Origin: Volvox africanus
Taxonomy: Eukaryota > Chlorophyta > Chlorophyceae > Chlamydomonadales > Volvocaceae
Direction of reading: 5' to 3'
Length of the DNA: 64,000 nucleotides
Assembly: GCA_030268105.1 (NCBI GenBank)
Contig: BSDZ01000078.1
Location: 3,275,001-3,339,000 of the forward strand
Part shown: piece by piece, positions 11,016 to 22,160 of the stretch
How positions within the stretch are numbered: the first letter of the stretch is position 1
Layout: each line of letters opens with the position of its first letter
Translations under genes and position numbers: made by a program
The notes under the pieces: model-generated
What the model was told of the DNA's origin: nothing
What the model saw: only the letters and a program-made list of their open reading frames with translations
The model's database searches: none

Positions 11016-12831
11016 GTCCGTGAGCAGCGCCCCTTTTTCTTACCGTTTCCCAGCTGTGTGTGACGCAGCGAGGCGACGGAGCTTCAGATGGCAAACCCTT
11101 AAACTAGGGGAGACAAACAAAGTCCACACTCTCGACAACACTAGATTCCCTGTGCGAGACGATGTGCTGTCGCGCGTGGAAAGGCCTACGACTATGCTTT
11201 GCAAGTTAGCATGCGAAGTCTTAGGGGTGTATGTCGCGCGATGATCTAGCTGGAGTCGGCACGTGGATACACGTGGTACACGCCACACCGTCCGGGTGGT
11301 TTTAGTGCATGCAGGGGGACTTGCTGCCTTTGTAAAGTAGTTTTAAGCGCCGTAAGTGCTGCTGCTGGGCGGCGGCGGCGGCGGCGGCAGCAGCAGCACT
11401 TGGGATCGGTCCATGACGGCCCGAAAAGGGCTGTCAATGGGCGACGTTCCGTACACGGGACGAATCGAGCACACCTAGTACGATGTTCAGTTCATGCTAT
11501 TTGATTGATGTGCCAGGCCGACGTTTTGATACACATATTACATGTCAAATGAGTTGTGCCGTAAAAAGCATGTCTTCCGTGGGGTACTTATTGAATTTGA
11601 GGGCCGGTGACGCACTATGTACCGTGCTCTCATGCGTTGTTCTTTCCGCGGAATGAGACATGGGATTCGTCTCGCTAGGTCTCAGTTCACCCATGTGCGC
11701 CGAGCCAGTGGTGTACCCGTTAACATTACCATGAACTTCGTCAAGTCGTGAAATTGTAAGCTGGTGAGTGGTGATGAAGTGGTCAGCTGGTGTCGTCTGT
11801 CATTAGGATGGCTGGCAGCAGAGCAGCAGAGCTGCTCTTGCTGTCAGTTATCTCACCGTTAGGAACTGCACCGAACTCATGATTTATGCTAAGATGTCAT
11901 GATTTACCGAATGAATGGATCGGTGTGCTCTTGAAAGCCCCTACTATAACATGGACCTGGTTTACAGCATGCTGCTTCATTTGCAGCCCTTATCATCAAG
12001 CAACAATTGATGGCACTATCCGAATTTAAATTTCATATTTATACCAGACAATTAATGTTCAACCTGGTAGTCGATACAGAAACTCATGCGTAGGGCCGAG
12101 AGTCTCTTTGTAATGGGCGAAGTTGCCTGAGAGAGCAGCCTGTGGTTTCCGCAAGCTATGGCGTCATATGAACCATTCAGTTTAGATAACTTGTGTGCTA
12201 AACGTAATAAAGCATTGCACAGGGTCACAGCCTCGAGTCACATCCACTTGGTGCTCAATATCGTACGTATCTAAGCCCGAACGTTTTGCAACGCGCCAAT
12301 GCAAAATCCCGACATGAAGTCCTCTTCAAAAACCTAATATCATGTCACATTATAAGGGCTGATCAGCCTCAACTCTGCTGGAATTGCTAATTTGCTATGT
12401 TATATAAGCTGCACGGGCAACACCTTCCATAGAGCGATAATTAGAGCCAAACGAATTATCTAAATTAAGGAGACTTTCATTATTTTGCTGGAAACTCTCT
12501 GGCTACGTGGCGGAGTAGCGCTTTGCAGGTGAGGCTTCCTCCGAACCTCATCCCCCGTTTCCGGTTTACAGATAACCCAAAGGTATATCACACCAAACCG
12601 ATATCGCCATAACACGTTCTTCAAGGAACGGAAAGGAAGGCGGACAAAGTTGAAGAGCATGTCTGCAATGGGGCCGACTGAAGGAACCCACGTGGGCAGG
12701 TCATGCTAAAATGTACATATTTCCGGGTAGAATAGGTATCAATCTAACTTTATGACCCTCAAGCTTTTTCCGCCTTCTCTGCTTCCTCTCCACTGCTCGC
12801 CGCCCGTGCAGGGCTCAGCCGGGGCGCAGCC
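11016..12831. promoter_or_regulatory. Divergent intergenic region, lectin-HRGP copy 2 / unknown gene
   Basis: These 1.8 kb separate divergently transcribed genes and should hold both promoters. A GGCGGCGGCGG/CAG run lies near 11370-11400. From about 11480 to 12700 the sequence is less GC-rich and shows no convincing exon. No specific promoter motif could be assigned. Confidence 0.4.
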
Positions 12832-13469
12832 ATGGCGCCAGTCGACGGCGGCACGGAGGCCAGCCGCCGTATGCACGAATACCTTCTCTCAAAGCAGCGC
12901 AAGCAGGAGGAGTACTGGCTTAGGAAATACGGCAAAGTCCTGCAGCAACCGCCGCTTAGCCTAGGCAAACCCGGCGGCAACCCGCGCCAACCGCCGGTAG
13001 GCAGCAACACCACCACATCCAGCGGTCAAACATCTGCCCGCGGTAGTAACGCTGTACTTCCCAGCGACCGCAGCGCCGGCGGTGGTGGCCTGCTGCCACC
13101 GCTTCCTGGCGCCCAGGGCGCACCGGGACCACTGCCACCCGGACTTCCGTCACCTCACCACCGCCAGCCCAAGGGCCATGCGCCCATCTTCCACGCCAAT
13201 GAGCCTGTGAAGGACTTCTTCTCCCGCAACGCCCGCCAGCCACGCGCCAACATTGCTGCGCAGGCACGTGATGAGTATGGCAACGCACTGCTGCAAAGTA
13301 ACCGGCCACCAGAACCGTATCGTGGCGGTGGCATGCCATCGCATCTGCCACCTATGGGCGGCTACAGGCAGCAGGGCCGAGGCAGCTCCGAAACCGGCGA
13401 GCACCAGCACTTGCAGCAGCAGCAGCAGGAATACCTTGATCAACCATCACCAACCCCACCGTCCCCGCC

Positions 13470-13502
<33 letters not shown>

Positions 13503-16500
13503 CGGAGGATTTCCACAGCACCAACATCATCACGCGCCGCAGCACACGCAGCAGCACCACCCGCAGGCTTCTCCCCGCGGAGGTTACATACCGCCGCCGC
13601 GTGTGGGTGTTCCGCAGCCTCGGGTCCTGCCCCCTCCGTCTGGAGAGGCGTCTTCGGTCCGAAGCGTGGGCTCAGGCAACGGCAATGCGAACGGCGGAAG
13701 ACCGCTCCGAAACCTGGAGATGGAGCTTGCTGTCATTCGGGTGGGTTGAAACGTAATCTTGGCAAAACCATTTTGGGGGTCCAAACGCCACGGGGATTTC
13801 TATTTTCATGTTTTCATCATGGATGGCCATGATGGTGGCATGGCTGTGCAAGGTACAGCGTCGGCCGTTTCCCTTGGCACCTCGCATGTTCAGTAGGGTT
13901 ATTCTCAGCCTGCCATGGGCTAACCACCAGCCCTCTTCCTCGCCTTGCAATCGACCTCAGCGGACAGCATGGCATCAGGAAATGGCAAGGGTCGCTGCGC
14001 CTCATCATATTCCTATAACTGCATATTTCATATTACCTTAATGTTGAAGCGTCCCCATGGCAGGTCCCCAATCAACCATGCACACTTGCACACGGCACGC
14101 CCCATGTCCCGCACTCCACGCCCTACGCAGGCCATCAAGGCGCGAGAGGACGTGCTCGAACGCCTGCGTATTGCCAGCGGCAAGCTTGACAGCGGCTTCG
14201 GAGGCTCGGCACCCGTAGTGCTATCCCCCGTAGATCCCATGGTGCGCCTCTTCTACCGCCTGGTGGGTACACTGCGGCAGCGCACTCTGGACGTCATCGA
14301 GTCCATCGCGGCATGGCGGCGCAAGGTGAGAATGCCCCGGCCTTCCTCCCTCCCTCCCTCCCTTCCTCCCTCTCTCCGGCCTCCCTCCGGCCTCCGGGGC
14401 CTTCCTCGCCTTGCATTCGACCAAATGCTCAGTGGGAGTAGGGGTGTTTGGAGGAGAACAAGGGGCCGGAACCGCAGGCCAGAGACGGCTCGGATGCGAA
14501 CCTCTGGGACCAATGCGCGCAGTGTTTTGGGAGGGAGAGGTCCAAGTGCTATAATTCCACGAATGGGGTCGGGGCGGTGAATGGCGATATTTGGGTAAAG
14601 GCCGTTCTGTTTCTGGGAATGCTTGAAAATCCCTTTGGTTTGGTTTGTGAGCAGTCGGCGCCTTTCCATTGACCACCGAGCCGGTGTGCTACGTGTTTTT
14701 TGCCCACGCCTCTCCCTTCCTTTCCCCCGGCCTTACAGGTCAATCCCTCAGACCCCTTCATCTACTATGGCGTTGACTACCTAGCCACCATAGGCCCCGA
14801 CGTGGGCTTCCTGGACGAGCTGCCCTTCATGCGAACTCGGCTGACCTTCAGCCGGGCGGCGGAGGACCCCTTCTTGGCGGAAGTAACACCGGATGGCATC
14901 CCCATTGAGGAGGCCACCACCTGCGACCTTCGAAGAGGTGAGGTCTGAGAGTCAGGTCTGAGCGTGCACCGAGGGGGGGGAGATGGGGGATGCAAGGCAA
15001 TACATACGGAGAGCTAGGCGAAGGGTAGGCTACGGTGTGTAGGCTTATGCCTTGGCAAATGGGTTGGCGCACCAAGCCCCGCAGGTACTGGTATTGATAC
15101 CGGTGGCTTTTTCAAAAGTCGCCCTTACCACAGAAGTCTGCTCCGCGTCTACCGCCCCTGCAGGCGGCCAGCGCTTCTCTTCAGAGGCTCTGCGAATCCG
15201 CATGGCCCGCAAGGTGCTGGCGCACTACTGCGGCCGCCCTCTGCCCGGCAACGCCTCCTCCTACCTGCTGGACGGCGGATCCAGCGCCATGTCGGCGGGC
15301 GGATTGCAGTCGGAGCCTTCGCAACCGCGATCTGTACGAAGCAGGTTGCAGACGGCGCAAGGAGAAGATGAGCTGATGGAGCCCGGCGGCGGCGGCGGCA
15401 TGACGACACAGCAGATTATTCGTGCACTGTCGCCGCCAGTGCCGCCGGTGACTGCACCGCGGCCGCCGCCGGCACGCGCCATCACGCCCCCGGCAGTAAT
15501 TGATTCGACGGTGATGGATTCAACGGTGGTGGCTTCGGCGGCTGCTCGCCAGCAACAGGAGGAAGAGGAGAATGAAGCAGCTCGGAGAGAGCAGGAGGAG
15601 AGGGGGCGAAGGGAGATGGCCGAGGAGGAGGAGGGGCAGCGTGCAGCGGCACTACCGGTGGCGGAGGCAGACGTGGAGGCGCAGGCGGAGACCTGGGGAG
15701 CGGCACAAGGACAGGATGTGCAAGAAGCAGAAAAAGAAGCGACGGAGGAGGCGGACGTGCGGGACGTTGGCGACCAGGACGTCTTCAATGGCGTTTCGGA
15801 GGAGCAGCAGGAGTCGCCACTCGAGGAGGTGGAGGCGGAGCCGCCTGAAGAAGACCCGAAGTCGCGTGAAGAAGAGGCGGAGCAGGCTGTGGACGAGCCT
15901 GCCGTCGCGCTGGCCGAGCAGGCGGCAGTTTTGGAGCCTCCGCAACACCCGCAGCAGGTTGAAGAGCTCATGGTGTTTGAAGACGACGATGACTACATTG
16001 ACTTTGCGATGGGGGCGATTATATTCTCCCTTGAGCGCCCCTACGTGGACACCATCCCGCCAGGAACGTTTACCGTCGCGGGTTGGGAGATCGACCGCCA
16101 ACTGGACGACGTGGTACGCGGCATTGCATCCCCTGAGCGCTTCAGCCGTGACTCCGTTAAACAGGCGCAGGAAGCAGCGGCAACGGTAACGGACGCACAA
16201 GGGGCAGCAGTGGAGCCGCAGCGGCGGAGCATCGGTGCGACGTCGCCGTCACCGGCTAGCGGCGCCCCTGCTGCCGCCGGGGTATCTGTATCGCATGCCA
16301 GCGGCAGGATACCGCAGCCGCCATCGAATTCGAAGCCGCAGTCGCGAGGCCGGGTTTCGGAGGCAGCGGCAGCGTCGAAGCCGTCATCCCGTGGGTCACG
16401 GATACCGGCCCTCCTTTCGGCGTCCCGACCGCCGGTGCGCGTGCATCTACGTCCTGGCAGCAGCGGCCTGGACATGACTTTAAGCATGGATGAGGAGGAC

Positions 16501-17031
16501 TTGATGTCGCACAACGATGTTAACACAAACAGCTCAACGGGCCGACCGAGAAGTCGCGGCAGCAGTAGCAGCATCGCGAAGCCTGGCGGGTCTCTCGCAC
16601 TCGCTGAAGCCCTGCCGTCTATTCGCGAGGATCAGAGTGCAATGTCCGTTTCCGACGGGGACCAGAACAGTGAGAAACGGGCGGACGGTGCTGCCGCAGC
16701 GTCCACAGATAACGGTGCCGGCCTGTTTCGACCGCCAGTACGGGTGCACCTAAATCCCAACAGTCGAGAAATCAACATGATTCTAAGCATGGACGACGAC
16801 GACGGAATGCTGATGGCATCACCGGCGACTATGGACTCCGCCACGGAGGCCACGTCTGCGGAAGCAGCGTCACCGGTCGTCGTGCAGCGGTTGGACGACA
16901 TGCCGACGCCGCTGCAAGGGCCGCTTTCGGGACGCAGTAACCGGGCCAGCCTCCGACAAAGCAGGCAGAGCGGCGGGTCCCGGCCGGGCAGCTCAGCAGC
17001 CGGCAGTGCAAACGGCGACGGCTTGGATTGA
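12832..17031 (+). CDS. Hypothetical protein, 1056 residues, low-complexity with a duplicated motif
   Basis: Four exons: 12832-13740, 14131-14325, 14739-14937 and 15164-17031, summing to 3171 bp with consistent phases. The ATG lies in GCAGCCATGGCG and begins MAPVDGGTEASRRM. The first 40 residues include a charged amphipathic stretch (EYLLSKQRKQEEYWLRKYGK). Gln/Pro-rich sequence with a run of about ten Gln follows. Exons 2-3 encode the most ordered part (EDVLERLRIASGKL; DPFIYYGVDYLATIGPD). Exon 4 has a Glu/Arg-rich region, then an acidic patch leading into DYIDFAMGAIIFSLERPY near residue 707. A motif RPPVRVHL..S....M.LSMD occurs twice near residues 856 and 957. I do not recognise the family. 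No signal peptide or membrane segment was seen. Confidence 0.75.
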
Positions 17032-17965
17032 ATGACCAAGTTCATATTCATAGCCCCCCGAGAACTGATGGACCCGCATGGTAGCGGTATTGGATAATTG
17101 GTAATTCCTTTCCTTCGCGATATGTCGACAGGGGATTCGTGATTTCTACCTACATACCACCCAGCGATGCCGTGTGTTGAGTTGGAACGGCAACAGGGGC
17201 GATATATGGAAGGCTTGAGCGGGGCGCGCACCAGGTGGTGGATGTTTGATGTGTCAGGGCGGGTGTGTGCGGCTCGGCGTGGCTGCAGGCGCCCGGTGGT
17301 GTCGCTAATGTTTCTTTTCGTAAGCAATCATTGCAGCATCACCAGATTCTGGTGTCGGGTAAAAATAGAATCAAATTGCGGCGGCAAATACCCGTGAGCT
17401 GACGACATGCGGGACACATTCGCATCGGCCGGAGATCCCTGCACGACACGGGCTGCGCCCATGGGCGGCCTTTCTTCTGCGGTGTATGGTTGTTGCCCTT
17501 GGTCAAAGAGACGATGCGGTGTTGCGTGTGCGGGTATGTAGTGGGGCATGTAGCGGGGAAAAGTTGGTCACAGTTTGGGTTGTTGGATCCTCCATTTTAC
17601 TCATGCGTCCTGACCCGTAGTCACATCAAGAAACAGACTTTACAGCTCTAGTGTTTAACGAGTGAATCACAGCAAGCGCGCACTAACGCCAGCTGCGCGT
17701 GCCGGTGCTGAGGTGGCCCCGCCACCGACATTCGGGGGAAAACAGGGAGGCCGCTCCGCCGATCTGGCAGAGGCGAGTGCGAGGTCAGGCGCTGCGCTGC
17801 ATTGCCCGGCCCGCACTTGCCGTGTGACGGAGACGATGACGTCGCGAGCGCAAGGACCAAAGGAGCTCCTACAAAGGAAGCAAAGCTGCGTTAAGGAGGA
17901 CCGAGGGCTGGATTTTGGGGTGCCGTGATTCTGCGTGCTGTTCGATGCTACGATGGTTGCGGACG
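17032..17965. other. Convergent intergenic region
   Basis: The 3' ends of the unknown gene (plus) and the parvulin-rhodanese gene (minus) face each other here. Open frames in this stretch resemble nothing known, and none was accepted. Confidence 0.5.
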
Positions 17966-20900
17966 TCAATAGAATGGTACCGAGGGGTCCACTCGGGAGT
18001 AGCTGTCGATGCCCCCAGTCACGTTCTTGACGTTTGTGAAGCCCTCTTGGACAAGGAACTGCAGCCAACCCATGCGTACAGAAGGGGGCCACAATCCCGG
18101 TTAAAAAGGCATTACCATGGGTATGGGGGGGGGAGGAAGGTATTTGGTTGCTTGGGGAACGTTAGGCCGGGCAAATGCATTACAGAGATTGCATATTCAT
18201 AGGACACAGGCAACGGGGCCAACCGTGAACAAGGTGCTGTCAGTGTGCTGTCAGCCACCGAGACACAACACTACGGCACAACGTGATGCGGCTAGGCTAT
18301 ATGAGGTTGAATTGGTCAAGGATGGATTTGGCCTGGACGTCTGGTGGTGCCTGACCAGGCGGTACTTAAACAAGGGCTGTACGGCGGTTTCATGACCCCG
18401 GGCTCCGACCGATTTTGCTTCAGATAGAGTCTTCGGTTGCTTAGTTTGGCTCCGGTCAATCCTCGGTGGCAGACAACCACCTAGAGGACCTGTGGGTGAC
18501 TCGCTCCTTACGGGGCCGGTCAAACCCGATCTATAGCCGTGTGGAATGCGCTGTACATGTGATAGATCGGTGCTGGTGCCAGAGGTCAGTAAATATGTCG
18601 ATCAGCTTGCAGCCGTGAATGCGCCGCGAGGGTGCCGTACATTGTGTAATTCATGCTGGTGTGCAAATTGGGCACGCTCGCCACGGCTTGGGGCTTTACA
18701 ACAACCTGATCAATTTGATATATACACCACATGTACAGGTAAGCGGCCTGGCAACACACTCCGTGGTGGCCTCCCAACTCTAGGTTGGCGGCGCCCAGCA
18801 GCGGGTGCAGGCGCGCAGAGACATAACGTGGCGTGCGGAACGCAAAGCTAGGAGGTACGGGGAATGTTGCATAGTGATGGTGTAGGGATGGGTCGACGAC
18901 GTGCACGATGGCGCGCATGCAGATGTGCCACACGACGCGACATGAGGCATGGACTGGGGAGTGCGGACCAATATAGAGCATTGCTCAAGCAGCGCGTTAA
19001 ACTGCTGGGCATTGGATGTGCCGCACTACTGGCAATCGAATAGGGGGCCGGGGGCGCGCGAATCACCAGAAGATGTCTGATGGGCGGATGGGTTGTGAAT
19101 AGTGTGGTTTAGTTGATTTGGCAATACGCGGTAGGCTTCATGAGATCGGCGGCGGTAGGCTTAGTAGAGCCCGAAGCATGGTGCGGTGTTTAGTTCCCAA
19201 CGGAACCCCCATAGACGGACAACGTAACGTGTAACCCCTTGTCAATTCTCACACAACAGAGATTTCCGCCGCCTCTCATATTTTGGCCGCCTCTCAGCAG
19301 CCTTGCGTGGAGGACTGAGTGCCGGCCGCTGCTGATACGCAGGTGTTGGCTGATTTGCCAGCTGGCAGACGGATGGATGGATGCATGGATGTACATAAGA
19401 TATGAAAGATATGCATAAGAGATTTGAAGACCCGGCGAACGAGGGGAAGGGACTTCGTGGGCCTAGGAGTGATGGAACGAGCCATAGCCGACTACGTCAT
19501 GTAATATGGACCGTTTCTCAGACCGTAGGCCCGTGCTTCGCCCTCTGCCCCAGGCCCCTTCTCACCCACCTCCTGAATGTCTGATGAGAAAGGACACGGC
19601 CAAGAGCTCAAATCCGCCAGCCCCATGCCCTTGCTGTACGCGACGCCGTTCACGTCTCATCATGCAAACGTAATTTTCTCCTACCTGCCCGCAATCCGCA
19701 CGTGCACCCGCACCCCGCACCTGGCCCCGCACCCGCACCCACCTGTGCCACCTGCATGGACCGCACCCCGTGGTGGCATAGGACAACCACCTCCTTTTCT
19801 GGGTCCAGCACGCTGCGAATGTTGGGAGCCCAGGAGCTGATGCTATTGAGCGGCAGCAGCTGGAAGCCCGAGATGCGGGCGGTCTGCCACTCCCACTCCT
19901 CTCGCACGTCCACCAGTTGCACGTCCTCCCGCAGTGCGGGGTTGGTCAGCAACTCTGCGAGCTCTTCAGCGGGCATCTGCTGCACCGAAGACTGATACCT
20001 GCCAGGGAACCGCGGGGTGCAGTACGACGAAGACCCCGGAAGGTCAGGGTGGAGTGCACATCACCAGTACAGTAAAGGACATCTCTGCATGTGTGTGTGT
20101 GTGTGTGTTTGTGTATTGGGCGGGGTGGCTCCTCCCAGCGGCCATCGTGTGTCACCTTCCCGTCTCCGTGCACCGCGCGTCGCGTGGACATTTTCCAGAA
20201 CACCTCTTCATCCCCTTCCTCCGGCGGCGTCGTTCCAGTTGTTTCCACATTTCCTAGTTTGGACGACGCCAGCCTCCATCCGGCCTTCACGGTTAGTCCT
20301 TGTTTCTTCAGCACCAGAACCAGGACTCAAATAAATTTGTCTTCCCTCCTCCTTTCTATCCAAACCCGCGCCACCACCGGGGCCGTTACTTACCAAATCC
20401 CCACAAACCGCTATAGTCTTGCCGTTTGGCATTTACCCCGGCTCATCTACCCACCGATCATCTTGTAGATCACACACTTTGGCTTCACTTGCATCCAGTT
20501 CAGGTATTCGCATACCGGGTATTCACCCCTCTTTCTCCCCCACAGTTTACATCCCCCGTCCGCCGCCCCCCTCGTTGCAACGCAGAAGCGCACCTCTCCC
20601 CGAGCACCTTGATTAGATGCAGCCCCCGTCCGGTGATGGCACGAGCCAGGCCACCGAGGGGAGCGGCAAAGGCGGCCGCCTCAAACTGTCCTCACAGAGC
20701 AGCGGCCGGGCAGAATATAATGCGCGCGCGTGTGTGTGTTTTGTGTTTGTGTGTGTGTGTGTGTTTGGGAGTACGAGAGATGCAACAACTAGCACGTAAG
20801 GACAAGGCAAGGATGCGAATCCCCAAGGGGGGCTATCACACGGATTTACGCTGGAGAATTAAGGAAATGTGGGTCCTAGCAGTGCAGCTGGAAGAGCCTG

Positions 20901-21790
20901 CCAGGTACCGTTCTTTCCCACAAAGAGCGCAAACTTCCGTATTTTTCATCTCACAAATCCTTGAAACATCGACCCCGACGGGAATACAACCCTACAGGAC
21001 CCCAACCCCCAAAGTTGGTGCCCTGCCGCCCAAAGTTTCCGAGTACGAAATGGGAAGCCTAATTACGATGAAATGAAAAAGAGCTTTCCCCACACCTGGG
21101 GAAAGAAGGTGCCTCGACTCAGCCAACCCAGTTCGCCGCCTTTTTTGGCTGAGCTGCATTTCGAGTGCTGCCGCGCCATCTCGTCGAAGGCGGCAGTGCC
21201 GGCTGGCATGTTCGGGGAGGAGGTATGTCACCGAGGCGCGGCCGATACAGGGTCCGACATAAGGGAGCAAGGAGGCCAGCGAGGATAGCAAGGATGGCCA
21301 GGAGCAGGAAGCAGGGCGGTCTTAGGTGAGGAACAGGAGTGCGGATGTTGAGGCAGGAGGCGAGCCAGCACGCAAGGATTGGCACATACTGGACACAGTT
21401 GACAACAGACGGCAGATGGCAGGAAGGGTCATAATCGGTGAGGAATGCAGCGCAAATCAGCTTGGACACGTTTTCGTGCATCCCCTGCCGCTTGCCGCAA
21501 CGTCCAAGTGGAGAGGCGGCATTGCGAGCTTTGCGTAACGCGATTACTCCAGCCGTATCCCCACCCGGCCCTCCCCTCATCCCCAGCACCTACATACCGA
21601 TAAGCTTCCCCTCCAGTTCGTCCGCGAGATCATTCTGCCCCTCATTCAAGAGTATGTGTGCAACTTTGACAACGCGTTCACCAGCCTGCGCACGCGCCGC
21701 GACGGCTCTGTGGACCATCGGCGCCCAAGATGGGCGGAAGGGCGACATCTTAATGCGCGTCACAGGTCTATAGAGGGTGTTCGTTAGCAT
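17966..21790 (-). CDS. Parvulin (PpiC) peptidyl-prolyl isomerase fused to a rhodanese domain, probably chloroplastic
   Basis: Exons on the minus strand: about 21790-21598, 21202-21096, 20685-20551 (or 20594), 19991-19743 and 18058-17966 (ends TGA). N-terminal PpiC domain: VVKVAHILLNEGQND, then DEMARQHSKCSSAKKGGELG with GWLSRGTFFPQ, then FEAAAF and GRGLHLIKV. C-terminal rhodanese domain: VQLVDVREEWEW, an active-site loop CHHGVRSMQ with the catalytic Cys, and GFTNVKNVTGGIDSYS, ending DPSVPFY. This order matches Arabidopsis STR12 (At5g19370), a chloroplast protein. The start is uncertain: 21844, 21790 or 21748 are all in frame, and the residues before VVKV look like a basic transit peptide. The donor after exon 3 is ambiguous; 20551 keeps phase with exon 4. 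Intron 4 is 1.7 kb. Suggested role: prolyl isomerisation or folding coupled to sulfur or redox chemistry; substrate unknown. Confidence 0.82.
20267..20345 (+). repeat. Short dispersed sequence shared with 25793-25870
   Basis: CAGCCTCCATC..CC..TCACGGTTAGTCCT followed by TTCTTCAGCAC at this site aligns with CAGCCGCCATC and the same core at 25793. It lies in intron 3 of the parvulin-rhodanese gene. Too short to classify. Confidence 0.5.
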
Positions 21791-22160
21791 TTCGGCGCAC
21801 GGAATTTCACGCCCGGTGGTATTTCTTTCCGCCGTACAGAGCAATCCGCTGATCGATGTACAATTATCAATATTGTATTACCGTGCTGTCATAGGTTTAA
21901 CTTCTATACATTTTGTATCATATTTAATAGGTTACGTGTATTCCGTACGACGTGTACAGGAGCGTTCGAAAACACAGGACAGCTTCCATCCGGCTGGATT
22001 GCCTGCTACCTTGGGAATCAAATATGTGACGAAATGAAAGATAGCTAACAGTTAACTGGCCGTGTGAAAGCACCATGGCTGCCAACGAACGTAAGCGGTG
22101 AATAAAAAAATGTGTGGGATAACCTATCTTTAAATTTCCACCTGAATAGAAATTTATGGT
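21791..22160. promoter_or_regulatory. Short divergent promoter region, parvulin-rhodanese / RFWD3
   Basis: About 370 bp separate the start codons of two divergent genes, so the promoters must be compact or shared. The stretch is locally AT-rich (for example TACATTTTGTATCATATTTA). No defined element was recognised. Confidence 0.45.

Noticed and set aside
18586..18981. Minus-strand frame with HPLLGAANLELGGHHGVCC
   Set aside because: It lies in intron 4 of the parvulin-rhodanese gene. The rhodanese domain continues without a gap from the exon ending 19743 to the exon starting 18058.
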